Origin: CAVVEQ01 sp963804865
GTDB lineage: Bacteria; Chloroflexota; Anaerolineae; Anaerolineales; Anaerolineaceae
Direction of reading: 5' to 3'
Length of the DNA: 64,000 nucleotides
NCBI GenBank assembly: GCA_963804865.1
Contig: CAWDSH010000042.1
Coordinates: forward strand, 186,001-250,000
Shown here in pieces: positions 1 through 7,754 of the stretch; position 1 is the first letter of the stretch; each line of letters begins with the position of its first letter. Under the pieces are notes generated by a model. It had not been told where the DNA came from. It searched no databases and was given only the letters and a program-made list of their open reading frames with translations. The position numbers and the translations under genes are program-made.

Positions 1-16
1 CTGGTAAAGGAGCAGA

Positions 17-298
17 ATGGAAAACCATCCATTTCTTTCAGACCAACATAAATTGATCGGTCGTTTGCGGAGGATAGAGGGGCAGGTGCACGGTGTCCAG
101 AAAATGGTGGATACGAATCGTGACTGCCGTGAAATTATCCAGCAGTTGGTGGCTGCCCGTTCTGCCATGGACAGCGCCATCCTTGTTTTCACCGAGGATT
201 ATCTCACCACTTGTATGCGGGTATCGCAAAAAGATGATCCACTCAAACGTGAAAAAATGGTCAAGGATCTGATGACAGTCATGGGAAAAGCTTTATAG
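17..298 (+). CDS. CsoR/FrmR/CstR-family metal- or persulfide-responsive repressor
   Basis: This 93-aa protein is an all-helical DNA-binding repressor of the CsoR/RcnR/FrmR/CstR family (DUF156), which forms tetramers on its own promoter and lets go when thiols or metals bind. The family helix-1 motif LIGRLRRIEGQVHG is at residues 13-26. At the ligand positions of copper-sensing CsoR (Cys36, His61, Cys65) it has Cys37, Tyr62 and Cys66, so the copper-binding His is replaced by Tyr. A two-Cys set without the His is what is known for CstR-type persulfide sensors. An AAGGAG ribosome site lies 5 nt before the ATG. The next gene, 10 nt downstream, is an OsmC-type thiol protein, which fits reactive-sulfur or peroxide stress better than copper. 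The family call is firm; the inducer is inferred. Confidence 0.9.
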   Translation: MENHPFLSDQHKLIGRLRRIEGQVHGVQKMVDTNRDCREIIQQLVAARSAMDSAILVFTEDYLTTCMRVSQKDDPLKREKMVKDLMTVMGKAL

Positions 299-308
299 GA
301 GGTTCTTG

Positions 309-713
309 ATGGCGAATGCAACTGTTCAGTGGCTGAGCGGCAAGAAATTTCTGGGGGTGGATTCCACCAACCATTCCGTCATACTTTCCACACCCGCTGA
401 AGGTGTTGGTATGAAACCTTCGGAAATGCTGCTGGTTGCACTCGCTTCCTGCACTGCGGTGGACGTGGTTGAGATCCTTGAAAAGAAAAAGGTCGGGTTG
501 CAGGGATTGGAGATTCGCGTGTCTGCTGAGCAGGATGCTGAACCGCCTTGGACTTTCAGAAAAATTCACTTGAAATACTCTCTAAAAGGGGAAAAACTTG
601 ATATGAAAGCCGCAGAACAGGCTGTCAGGCTTTCCGAGGAAAAGTATTGTTCCGTTGCAGCGACTGTGCGTGGGATTGCGGAGATCAGCTGGGAAATCGA
701 GCTGGTGAAATAA
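309..713 (+). CDS. OsmC/Ohr-like redox protein (YhfA-like)
   Basis: This 134-aa OsmC-family protein carries the two catalytic cysteines of the family: Cys48 in LASCTAVDVV and Cys114 in EEKYCSV. OsmC proteins reduce organic hydroperoxides, and some act on persulfides, with this Cys pair. The length suits the short OsmC/YhfA branch. ATG 309 is chosen over a TTG one codon earlier because an AGGAGG site, overlapping the stop of the repressor gene, sits 6 nt before it. Tight spacing makes it a two-gene operon with the CsoR-type repressor, which probably controls it. The substrate is not visible from sequence. Confidence 0.87.
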   Translation: MANATVQWLSGKKFLGVDSTNHSVILSTPAEGVGMKPSEMLLVALASCTAVDVVEILEKKKVGLQGLEIRVSAEQDAEPPWTFRKIHLKYSLKGEKLDMKAAEQAVRLSEEKYCSVAATVRGIAEISWEIELVK

Positions 714-745
714 ATATCCTAGCGAATGTAATTTTATAAAGGGAT

Positions 746-770
746 GCGGTACTTGATGATCAAGTGCCGC
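746..770. terminator. Hairpin terminator between convergent genes
   Basis: Near-perfect inverted repeat GCGGTACTTGAT / ATCAAGTGCCGC with one mismatch, followed by TATTTGTTT. It lies 33 nt after the OsmC-like gene and touches the stop codon of the convergent DUF2905 gene, so it may serve both strands. Confidence 0.65.
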
Positions 771-1003
771 TATTTGTTTATCATCTTGATGATGATATTT
801 AATACAACTGTCAAAACAACACTGAGGATAATGGTTAGGAGCAGCGGGAAAAAGCAGGTTACCCCGCCGCTCTGGAGCTTGATCGTTCCGGGGAAATTCT
901 CCATTCCGGGTATGCGGCTGATCAACCAGAGGATGCCACCCAGCACCACCAGCCCGATCCCGGCGAAGAACACCCAACGAGCCAGCATTTCCAGATTTGG
1001 CAT
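770..1003 (-). CDS. DUF2905 small membrane protein
   Basis: This 77-aa protein has two predicted membrane helices (about residues 9-29 and 50-72). Between them is a short loop with the family pattern IPGMENFPGTI...GGVTCFFPLL, typical of DUF2905, a widespread bacterial family of unknown function. It is a single-gene unit convergent with the OsmC gene. The ATG at 1003 has no strong ribosome site, and a second Met at residue 6 is possible. Function unknown. Confidence 0.75.
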   Translation of the reverse strand: MPNLEMLARWVFFAGIGLVVLGGILWLISRIPGMENFPGTIKLQSGGVTCFFPLLLTIILSVVLTVVLNIIIKMINK

Positions 1004-1102
1004 GCAATAATTCTAGCACTACTTGTTACGGAGTAGACATTCTAAAGAATTTATGCGCTTAAGTGAAATCTGATCTTGAGCGAGTCTGGCAGCAATTCCC
1101 GG

Positions 1103-1130
1103 TTTTAAGAATATCAATCCAAGCTATAAT
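1103..1130 (+). promoter_or_regulatory. Putative promoter of the GT39-like gene
   Basis: A perfect TATAAT at 1125-1130 is preceded by a weak -35 (TTTTAA, 16-bp spacer). It lies 25 nt before the ATG of the membrane glycosyltransferase gene and is the only clear promoter in this 150-bp gap. Confidence 0.45.
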
Positions 1131-1155
1131 TTCTCCAATCGTGGGATGATTCTGC

Positions 1156-3366
1156 ATGGCAATTAAACAAGAAAAAATGGTATCCAGTAGAAGAACTCAT
1201 TCGAAAATCGATTTGCATCTCCATCCTGGCGAATTGGTGGATATCCAGATTAAGGTGCAGGGAGCGGAAGAGACTGCCGCCAGGTCATCAAAATCCGTCG
1301 TCTGGCTGAAAAACGAATGGGCACGAATTGATCGTTTTCTGATGCGTAGTCCCATTATCGCCAGGTTTGGCTCTGCAGTCTCCCTTGTATTTCTCTTAGC
1401 CCTTGGCATATTTTTATTCACCCGTCTTTACCAGCTTGAAAAATTTCCAATCTATTTTTATAGTGATGAAGCCACACCGGTTCTGCGGGCATATGACCTG
1501 CTGAATAATGCCATTAAAGATGCGGATCAGGAGCTTTTACCGACCTTTTTTTGGAATGACCGCAAGTTTTCACTGGGTACGACTGTTTATTTCCAGGCTT
1601 TGACTCTTTTATTTTTCCCAAGGAGTGTTTTTCTTGCGCGGTTGGTCACCGTTCTGTTCGGTGTATTGGGGATGCTGTGGTTTGCGCTGATCCTGCAGGA
1701 TTGTTTCCGCATCCGTCATGGATGGATTGGATTCTTCCTCCTCGTATCCACCCCGGCATGGTTCCTGTTTTCCCGCCTGGCGGTTGAAACCCCTGTTTTT
1801 ACGGTTTTTTATACGGGTTCTCTTTATTACTACCTTCGATACCGGCAGGGAAATCCTCGTGCTCTCATTCCATCCGTATTGCTGGGTGCCTTGGCATTCT
1901 ATACCTATTTCCCCGGGCAGATCATAATCGCGCTCACCTCTTTTTTCCTCCTGATATCGGATTGGCGATATCACTGGCAAAACCGGAAAATATTCCTATT
2001 TTCTTTTGGTCTGCAACTACTCTGCGCTGTTCCTCTTGTCCGTTTCATCATATCCCATCCCGACTATTATCAATCGCAGATGCTTCAATACGGAATTCTC
2101 GGGAACACAGACGCTACGTTGTTAACCAATATTGCCAATTATCTCTCAAGGTATATCTATGGGTTATCGCCGATATATTGGTTCAACCCGATCGTGCACG
2201 ATCCTATCTGGTGGGTAATGAAGGGATACAGTCATGTTTCATGGCTGCTGCTGCCGTTCTTCATCTGGGGATTGGTGCTGGCAATCAAAGGGTGGCGAAG
2301 ACCGGAGATGCGCGTGATCCTGGCAGCATTCCTGGCCGGCCCTTCGGGTTCAGCTTTAATTTCGATCGAGATCACCCGCGTTCTGGTAATGATCATTCCC
2401 AGTCTGATATTCATCACACTCGGGATCTCATCGGCATTCACCTGGCTTGAACGGCGGAAATGGTTCCACCAATCGCTGCTGGTTTTCAGTGGTCTCATCC
2501 TGTCAATTGTTCCATTTGCGATGCTTTACGATGTCCTAATCAACGGACCCACCTGGTTCACCAATTATGGATTGGACGGACTTCAATGGGGATCCAGGGA
2601 AGTGTATCAGGCAGCCCTGGAGATCTATCAGCGTGACCCGGCGACGAAGGTCTATGTTTCCGGAGATTGGAACTGGCAGCCGGATATCATGCATCGATTT
2701 TTTATCGGCGAAAATGAAAATATTATCGGCGGTAACGCCGACTCATTCATGGCGGAATTCAAAGATGGTCTGGATACTTCCCGTTTTATTCTCACCGCTT
2801 CGGAATATGAAGAGGTGGTAAACAGTGATAAATTCGCGGAGGTAAATGTCGAACGAATTCTAAATTATCCTGATGGAGATCCCGGTTTTTACGTTTTACG
2901 ATTGCGATATCGGGATGATGTTCAGGAAATCTTCACTGCGGAATGGTTTAAACGCGCTGAGCTTGTCCCGGGTGAAATCGAAATCGAAGGGATGACCATT
3001 TCCACAATGCATACCGTATTGGATGGCATGCCACTTCAAAAGGTATTTGATGGGGATTCTGAAAGCTTAATAAAATCCGATCGTATAAATCCTCTTGTCA
3101 TCGAGCTTAATTTTCCAGAACCCCGCTCACTCAATGGAGTGGATTTACTGGTCGGCTCGGAGAGGGTCAATATCCTGGTAGAAGCCTGGTTGGAGGATGG
3201 TACGTCGAAAGATTTTTCGATCCAGGCGGAAAAAGGCGATCAAAACAAAACGGTATCCATACCCTTTGAGGATTTGCTGATGATTTCCCGCCTTCATATT
3301 GAATTGCACGATGTGGATGCCACTAACGACTCTTTCGTTCATTTGTGGGAAGTCCTGTTGAAATAA
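1156..3366 (+). CDS. Membrane glycosyltransferase, GT39/ArnT-like, with C-terminal discoidin-like domain
   Basis: This 736-aa integral membrane protein resembles the dolichyl/undecaprenyl-phosphate-sugar-dependent transferases (GT39/PMT/ArnT fold). After a soluble N-terminus of about 65 residues comes a first helix (about 74-91), then an extracytoplasmic loop with FYSDEATPVLRAYD, where the acidic DE pair matches the catalytic acidic motif of this fold. About ten hydrophobic segments follow up to about residue 455. The rest is soluble: an alpha/beta part, then a C-terminal beta-rich segment (about 610-736; GMTIS...KVFDGDSESL...PLVIELNFPEPRSLNGV) resembling F5/8-type carbohydrate-binding domains. 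Such enzymes move a sugar from a lipid carrier to proteins or glycans outside the membrane. Donor and acceptor cannot be told from sequence. Confidence 0.72.
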   Translation: MAIKQEKMVSSRRTHSKIDLHLHPGELVDIQIKVQGAEETAARSSKSVVWLKNEWARIDRFLMRSPIIARFGSAVSLVFLLALGIFLFTRLYQLEKFPIYFYSDEATPVLRAYDLLNNAIKDADQELLPTFFWNDRKFSLGTTVYFQALTLLFFPRSVFLARLVTVLFGVLGMLWFALILQDCFRIRHGWIGFFLLVSTPAWFLFSRLAVETPVFTVFYTGSLYYYLRYRQGNPRALIPSVLLGALAFYTYFPGQIIIALTSFFLLISDWRYHWQNRKIFLFSFGLQLLCAVPLVRFIISHPDYYQSQMLQYGILGNTDATLLTNIANYLSRYIYGLSPIYWFNPIVHDPIWWVMKGYSHVSWLLLPFFIWGLVLAIKGWRRPEMRVILAAFLAGPSGSALISIEITRVLVMIIPSLIFITLGISSAFTWLERRKWFHQSLLVFSGLILSIVPFAMLYDVLINGPTWFTNYGLDGLQWGSREVYQAALEIYQRDPATKVYVSGDWNWQPDIMHRFFIGENENIIGGNADSFMAEFKDGLDTSRFILTASEYEEVVNSDKFAEVNVERILNYPDGDPGFYVLRLRYRDDVQEIFTAEWFKRAELVPGEIEIEGMTISTMHTVLDGMPLQKVFDGDSESLIKSDRINPLVIELNFPEPRSLNGVDLLVGSERVNILVEAWLEDGTSKDFSIQAEKGDQNKTVSIPFEDLLMISRLHIELHDVDATNDSFVHLWEVLLK

Positions 3367-3431
3367 GGAATCCATAAGGCTGTGCAGCACCCGGGTTGAA
3401 TACTCCTTGCATATTTGTATGGGATAGGCAA

Positions 3432-3461
3432 TTGACACTGACCCTGTCAAGCGCATAAAAT
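3432..3461 (+). promoter_or_regulatory. Promoter with symmetric -35 region
   Basis: TTGACA (3432-3437), an 18-bp spacer and TAAAAT (3456-3461) form a good sigma70-type promoter 84 nt before the lipoprotein gene. The -35 box is also the left arm of a perfect inverted repeat TTGACA-N7-TGTCAA (3432-3450), a possible operator inside the promoter. Confidence 0.55.
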
Positions 3462-3544
3462 TGATGCAACAAAATCATAGAATGGCGATATTAATTATGG
3501 AATGGTAGCGCCTTCTTTGAATTCCATTTCCCAAGGAGTTGGTG

Positions 3545-4030
3545 ATGAAGCAGTGGCGTTTGGTGTTGGTTCTCGGTATGATTGCATTGATGATCACAGC
3601 GTGTGGTGGAAATTTGGGTACCGTGCAGGAGGCTGAGTCTAATGGATTACCAAAAGTAACAGTAACTTGTGATTCGCGGTCAACATCCATGGATTTGAAT
3701 ACATCCCAAAATCTGAATTTAAAGATGACTGGCGATGGCACGTTCCCTGGTAATTGCGCTCATTTTTGTCTGGCTGTCCCGGATGGTGCTTCAGATTTGG
3801 AGATCGGGATTTCGAATTTCGCGACTGATTTGGACCTTTATGTGGCAGCCGCCTCCCTGGACAAATTGATGGATAGCTCGACGGATGCTTCAGAATTTAC
3901 ATCCAACGTGACCGGCCTTGATCCTGAAAATGTGTCCGTATCAGACCCAGCTAGCGGCGCCTGGTATGCTCAAGTTTGTTCTTACGATAGTGTTGACTCT
4001 GATTTCACTTTAACAACCAGTGTGAAATAA
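3545..4030 (+). CDS. Secreted lipoprotein with PPC-like domain
   Basis: The 161-aa product begins with a lipoprotein signal peptide: positive MKQWR, a hydrophobic core, then lipobox ITAC with the lipidated Cys at residue 20. The mature part has a pre-peptidase C-terminal-like (PPC) beta-sandwich signature, with GDGTFPGNCAHFCLAVPDG, then DLDLYVAAA, and finally SGAWYAQVCSYDSVDSDFTL. PPC domains usually hang on secreted hydrolases, but here the domain stands alone. ATG 3545 is used because AAGGAG lies 6 nt upstream; TTG and GTG codons just before it are too close to that site. It is monocistronic, with its own promoter and terminator. Its role is unknown beyond surface location. Confidence 0.72.
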   Translation: MKQWRLVLVLGMIALMITACGGNLGTVQEAESNGLPKVTVTCDSRSTSMDLNTSQNLNLKMTGDGTFPGNCAHFCLAVPDGASDLEIGISNFATDLDLYVAAASLDKLMDSSTDASEFTSNVTGLDPENVSVSDPASGAWYAQVCSYDSVDSDFTLTTSVK

Positions 4031-4046
4031 TCTTCCATGTTTAGAA

Positions 4047-4080
4047 AAAACGGCTGCTTAAAAGGCAGCCGTTTTATTTT
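4047..4080 (+). terminator. Rho-independent terminator after the PPC lipoprotein
   Basis: A perfect 11-bp stem (AAAACGGCTGC / GCAGCCGTTTT) followed by ATTTT lies 16 nt after the lipoprotein stop codon. Confidence 0.9.
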
Positions 4081-4105
4081 TAACGATGGAGAATGAGGTG
4101 ATTAA

Positions 4106-5113
4106 ATGAAAAAGATTCGCATCCCGCCCGCTTTGTGTTTGTTCCTGCTGGCTCCTGCCTGCGGAGAACTATTAAGTGGATCCGCTCCCCCGGCAGAATA
4201 TTTTAATCCAATAACATTTATCATGTTATCTGTCCTGTATGGGGGCGGTGCGCTGCTCACCCGTGAATTGATGCTGCGTTGGGAAAAAGGTTGGCCATCA
4301 TTGCTCGTCCTGGGGGCAGCCTACGGTATCATCGAGGAAGGATTGATGGTGCAGAGCTTTTTCAATCCATTTTGGGTGGACCTAGGGAATCTGTCCACAT
4401 ACGGTCGCTGGTTGGGGGTGAACTGGATCTGGACGGTGGAATTGACCATTTTCCATGCCGTGGTGAGTATTGCCATCCCGATCACCCTGACCCATTTACT
4501 TTACCCGGATCAAAAGGAACGCATCTGGTTGAACAAAAAATGGTTCAATGCAGTTCTTGTGCTGTTCTGTCTGGTAGTGAGTATCGGTCTCATTCTTTTT
4601 GGCGCATTGAATCCCCAATATCCTTTACCTTTACTTCATCTAATTGTGACTGCATTGTTGGTTGTTTTGCTGATTCTCATTGCGCGGAAGATAGGAACCG
4701 GCCTTGTGAAAGATGATGTTGCTCCAGCAAAAAAATCCACATTTTTCCTGGCCGGGTTCACCGGGATCTTTCTGCTCTTCTTTTTCAGCTGGTTCCTCCC
4801 TGAGATCGATACGCCCGTTATTCTCACCTTCATGCTTCTGTTGTTCCTGCCAGCGTTGATGGTGTTCTGGATCCATCACCTCACTCATGGCTCCCTTTTA
4901 CCTCTCCGTCACCAGCTTGCGTTGATCGCAGGTGTCATCTTCCTGATGGCGATATTGGATCAAATATTAATGTTGGATCCCAATCCACCGGATAACCGTA
5001 CCGGCATGTGGCTGGTTGGGTTGTGTTTTTTGGGTTTTCTTGTCTGGCTCGATCGCAAGTTGGTCCGTTCACAAAATAAGATTTCATTGGGGCAGGAGGG
5101 TAAAACAAGTTAA
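4106..5113 (+). CDS. Conserved polytopic membrane protein, function unknown
   Basis: This 335-aa, very hydrophobic protein has about nine to ten membrane segments and no soluble domain. Between the second and third segments is AAYGIIEEGLMVQSFFNPFW, with a Glu pair facing the membrane. That is distantly like the EE motif of CPBP-type intramembrane proteases, but the usual following R and the later FxxxH and HxxxN/D motifs are not evident, so a protease call is not made. ATG 4106 has a GAGGTG ribosome site. It lies between a terminator and surE (30-nt gap), so it may be transcribed with surE. Confidence 0.6.
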   Translation: MKKIRIPPALCLFLLAPACGELLSGSAPPAEYFNPITFIMLSVLYGGGALLTRELMLRWEKGWPSLLVLGAAYGIIEEGLMVQSFFNPFWVDLGNLSTYGRWLGVNWIWTVELTIFHAVVSIAIPITLTHLLYPDQKERIWLNKKWFNAVLVLFCLVVSIGLILFGALNPQYPLPLLHLIVTALLVVLLILIARKIGTGLVKDDVAPAKKSTFFLAGFTGIFLLFFFSWFLPEIDTPVILTFMLLLFLPALMVFWIHHLTHGSLLPLRHQLALIAGVIFLMAILDQILMLDPNPPDNRTGMWLVGLCFLGFLVWLDRKLVRSQNKISLGQEGKTS

Positions 5114-5143
5114 AATTAGCCATCATTTCATTCAGGAATTGAC

Positions 5144-5929
5144 ATGGAAGAAAAAAAGCCGCATATACTGGTCACCAACGATGATGGCATTAATGCTCCA
5201 GGTTTGCTCGCCCTGGCAAGAGAATTTAGAAAACTGGGTAAAGTTAGTGTTTTGGCACCTGATCACAACTGGTCCGCTTCCGGGCACGTTAAGACATTGC
5301 ATCGACCCCTGCGGGTGAAATCCACCACCCTGCCGGATGGCTCGCAGGCGTTCGCCAGTGATGGCGCACCTTCCGATTGCGTGGCCGTGGCGCTGCTTGG
5401 ATTCATCGAAGAGCCGATCGATCTCGTCGTTTCGGGGATCAATCCCAACGCGAATATTGGTCATGATGTTACCTATTCGGGCACGGTCACTGCTGCCATG
5501 GAAGCGGCCATCGCTGGCTTACCCGCAATTGCGGTGTCCCTGGATAGCCCTGAAAACCATTCCGGTGCATTGGATTACCAGCCTGCAGCTCATCTGGCTC
5601 GCAGGTTGGCTTCCCTGTTGTTAAAAAATGGGCTGCCTACCGGTGTGCTGTTGAATTTGAACGTGCCTTATTTGCCCCTGAAGGAAATGAAGGGCTGGCG
5701 CATCACGCGTCAGGGTCTGCGAATCTACCGGGACGAGCTCATCCGTCGCGAGGACCCGCGGGGAAAACCTTATTACTGGATCGGGGGCGAGGTGCCGACT
5801 GGTGTTCTGGAAGAAGACACGGATTTTGGCGCGATCCACGAGGGATTCATTTCAGTCACTCCCTTGAAACTTGACCTGACTGCCCAGGATGCCCTGCTTG
5901 ACCTGCGTAAATGGAAGTGGATGCTCTAA
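5144..5929 (+). CDS. surE: 5'/3'-nucleotidase SurE
   Basis: The 261-aa protein is a SurE-type metal-dependent nucleotidase that removes phosphate from nucleoside 5'- or 3'-monophosphates, in the cytoplasm. The N-terminal metal site ILVTNDDGINAPG (residues 8-20) holds the Asp pair. It is followed by APDHNWSASGH, then SGINPNANIGHDVTYSGTVTAAMEA, the classic SurE core with the metal-binding Asn. The length matches the family (about 250-265). It probably follows the upstream membrane protein gene in one transcript. Confidence 0.95.
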   Translation: MEEKKPHILVTNDDGINAPGLLALAREFRKLGKVSVLAPDHNWSASGHVKTLHRPLRVKSTTLPDGSQAFASDGAPSDCVAVALLGFIEEPIDLVVSGINPNANIGHDVTYSGTVTAAMEAAIAGLPAIAVSLDSPENHSGALDYQPAAHLARRLASLLLKNGLPTGVLLNLNVPYLPLKEMKGWRITRQGLRIYRDELIRREDPRGKPYYWIGGEVPTGVLEEDTDFGAIHEGFISVTPLKLDLTAQDALLDLRKWKWML

Positions 5930-5935
5930 CCCGGC

Positions 5936-5965
5936 TTGCCCTAAGACCTCCGGTTAAGCTATACT
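5936..5965 (+). promoter_or_regulatory. Putative promoter of the CBS-domain gene
   Basis: TTGCCC (5936-5941), an 18-bp spacer and TATACT (5960-5965), about 30 nt before the ATG of the CBS gene. Confidence 0.45.
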
Positions 5966-5995
5966 AAGCTCAAGATCACATTTCAAGGAGAGGAC

Positions 5996-6415
5996 ATGAA
6001 ATCCACTGTTCGCGATTGGATGATCAATCTGATTCTATATATCGATCCCGAAGCCACCGTCACCGAGGCGTTGAGCCTGATGCGACGCCGGTACGTGGAT
6101 AGCCTCATCGTTCAAAAAACCGCGGATAATCCCGAGTCCGGTATCGTCACTGCCATCGATATTTGTGACAAGATCGTTGCCCACAAACAGAATCCATCCA
6201 CCACGAAAGTCAAAGCCGTCATGAGCAGTCCCTTGATAACAGTTCCGCAAACCCTGACCGTGGTGGAATGCGCGGCAAAAATGAAGGAATTGCGCATCCA
6301 CCATTTACCCGTTGTCGATGAGAAAGGCAACCTCGTAGGCATGATCGCTGCCACGGATTTCCTGGTTGTGGCGGAAGCCTTGGGGCACGGCGGCGAGGAA
6401 CGCTCATTATCATAG
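5996..6415 (+). CDS. Two-CBS-domain protein
   Basis: This 139-aa protein is made only of a CBS pair (about residues 7-65 and 72-130). Typical features are TVTEALSLMRRRYVDSLIV in the first half, and ITVPQTLTVVECAAKMKELRIHHLPVVDEKGNLVGMIAATDFL in the second. CBS pairs bind adenine nucleotides and act as energy or redox sensors; stand-alone ones regulate other proteins. An AAGGAGAGG ribosome site precedes the ATG, and a terminator follows. The partner is not known. Confidence 0.88.
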   Translation: MKSTVRDWMINLILYIDPEATVTEALSLMRRRYVDSLIVQKTADNPESGIVTAIDICDKIVAHKQNPSTTKVKAVMSSPLITVPQTLTVVECAAKMKELRIHHLPVVDEKGNLVGMIAATDFLVVAEALGHGGEERSLS

Positions 6416-6435
6416 TTTGTCTAGCTAATCAACCA

Positions 6436-6463
6436 GGGGCACGCCTTATCGGGTGCCCTTTTT
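6436..6463 (+). terminator. Rho-independent terminator after the CBS gene
   Basis: GGGCAC (6437-6442) pairs with GTGCCC (6453-6458) and is followed by TTTTT. The right arm contains the GTG that would be the longest start of the next gene, which argues against that start. Confidence 0.85.
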
Positions 6464-6502
6464 AAATCGGAATCTACATTTGAAATATCGTGATACTCAA
6501 TT

Positions 6503-6511
6503 TGGTATAAT
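6503..6511 (+). promoter_or_regulatory. Extended -10 promoter for a probable leaderless mRNA
   Basis: TTGGTATAAT contains an extended -10 (TG, one base, then TATAAT at 6506-6511); a possible -35 TTGAAA at 6480-6485 is 20 bp away. Transcription would begin at about 6518-6519, at the ATG of the CAP-domain gene, which has no ribosome site. Confidence 0.55.
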
Positions 6512-6518
6512 CCTTTCC

Positions 6519-7478
6519 ATGATCCGAAAAGTTGCACGCTTTTCTACTCTTCTTATTTTTGTCCTGGCTATACTGGGGATGAATGCCAGCCACGCATCAT
6601 CTGATTCAATAACCGCAGCGGATTTGATCTCGGCGGTAAATGGCATTCGTACCAGTTATGGGCTGCCCGCGCTGGTTGAAGATGCCATCCTGGATGGCAC
6701 TGCTCAATGGACGGCGCAGTACATGGCGGATAATCAACTCTCGGATCATATCGGAAACGTAAAAGGGCGGGTGGCTGCAGCCGGCTATGGCAACGGCGCT
6801 ACCATCTTCGCCACCGAAAACTGGGCGCGTTTTCGTACCGGCTCCATTAATAGCATCATGGTTGCATGGTCGGATGAAGCGCACATGATTCCCATGACCA
6901 ATCCGGCTTATCAGAGTATTGGCGCAGGTGTGGCGGACAGCCCGATCGGCACAGTCTATATTGTTCACGCAGCATATGTCGCTGGCGGCACCAGCAGCTC
7001 AAGCGTGGCATCGGGTGCAACGCTCGCCCCCACCATTTCGCAGGTCATGAAACCCGTGGTCACATCCACTCCGATGAATGACGGCGCCATTGTTCATATT
7101 GTTGAGTCCGGTCAGACGCTCTGGAGTATCGCCGTAGCATACGAAACTCATATCAAGGATATTCAGGATCTGAATGGTTTGGGGGAGAACAGCACAATTT
7201 ATGTAGGAATGAAGCTGATCATTCGTTTCGCTCCCACTCCCACCATTTCCTCAACGCCCACAGTAACGCCGATCCGTCCTTCACGAACACCTACTCCGAA
7301 GGTAAAACCAAAGACCGCCACGCCAAATTACACTCCCACATCCACACCAACGCCGACGTTGGAGCCGCTGATCAAAGGATTGCCGAAATTGGACCGCCGC
7401 AACCTGGGGATTATCATCATCGCTGTCTGTGGATTGGGTTTGGGCGTCGTTCTGATCGGGACGATGCGGAAAAAATAG
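6519..7478 (+). CDS. Secreted CAP/SCP-domain protein with LysM domain and C-terminal anchor
   Basis: The 319-aa product has a signal peptide (about residues 1-28, ending ASHASS). A CAP/SCP-like domain follows (about 33-160; LISAVNGIRTSYGLPAL and later NQLSDHIG, ENWARF, WSDEAHM). Next is a LysM peptidoglycan-binding module (about 188-235; HIVESGQTLWSIAVAYETH...IYVGMKLIIRF), a Thr/Pro-rich linker of about 50 residues, and a C-terminal membrane helix ending in RKK. It is therefore probably held between wall and membrane with the CAP domain outside. Bacterial CAP proteins have no settled function. The ATG at 6519 lies exactly where a transcript from the TATAAT at 6506 would begin and no ribosome site precedes it, so leaderless translation is likely. 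Confidence 0.85.
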   Translation: MIRKVARFSTLLIFVLAILGMNASHASSDSITAADLISAVNGIRTSYGLPALVEDAILDGTAQWTAQYMADNQLSDHIGNVKGRVAAAGYGNGATIFATENWARFRTGSINSIMVAWSDEAHMIPMTNPAYQSIGAGVADSPIGTVYIVHAAYVAGGTSSSSVASGATLAPTISQVMKPVVTSTPMNDGAIVHIVESGQTLWSIAVAYETHIKDIQDLNGLGENSTIYVGMKLIIRFAPTPTISSTPTVTPIRPSRTPTPKVKPKTATPNYTPTSTPTPTLEPLIKGLPKLDRRNLGIIIIAVCGLGLGVVLIGTMRKK

Positions 7479-7500
7479 ATTCAAAAAATTGCCGGAAAAT

Positions 7501-7535
7501 AAAGAGCAGGCTTATTCTAACCTGCTCTTTTTATT
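7501..7535 (+). terminator. Rho-independent terminator after the CAP-LysM gene
   Basis: A perfect 10-bp stem AAAGAGCAGG / CCTGCTCTTT with a 10-nt loop is followed by TTATTTT, 23 nt after the stop codon. Confidence 0.9.
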
Positions 7536-7650
7536 TTGAAAGCGCGTTGGCATTATTCCTTTCTTAAAAAAACCATCAACAGGGTGTTCTGGGCAATAAG
7601 GCAAAATTCAACATATTAATCGGTTTGATTTATTGTGTATAAGGTGGTGC

Positions 7651-7678
7651 TTGTAAAAGGTGGATATGAATTTATAAT
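7651..7678 (+). promoter_or_regulatory. Promoter of the LiaF/PspC-like envelope cluster
   Basis: TTGTAA (7651-7656), a 16-bp spacer and TATAAT (7673-7678), about 75 nt before the first gene of the five-gene cluster. No operator was recognised. Confidence 0.55.
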
Positions 7679-7754
7679 GAAAAAGGTTCAAGTGTGCAAC
7701 CAAAGTTCAATAATTGCGTTATATAGATATTCAAATTCATTTCACGGAGTGACT

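Noticed and set aside
4106..5113. CPBP-type intramembrane protease
   Set aside because: Only the Glu pair resembles the family; the other required motifs were not found.
6453..6518. Earlier GTG start for the CAP-LysM gene
   Set aside because: It lies in the right arm of the previous terminator and before the promoter.
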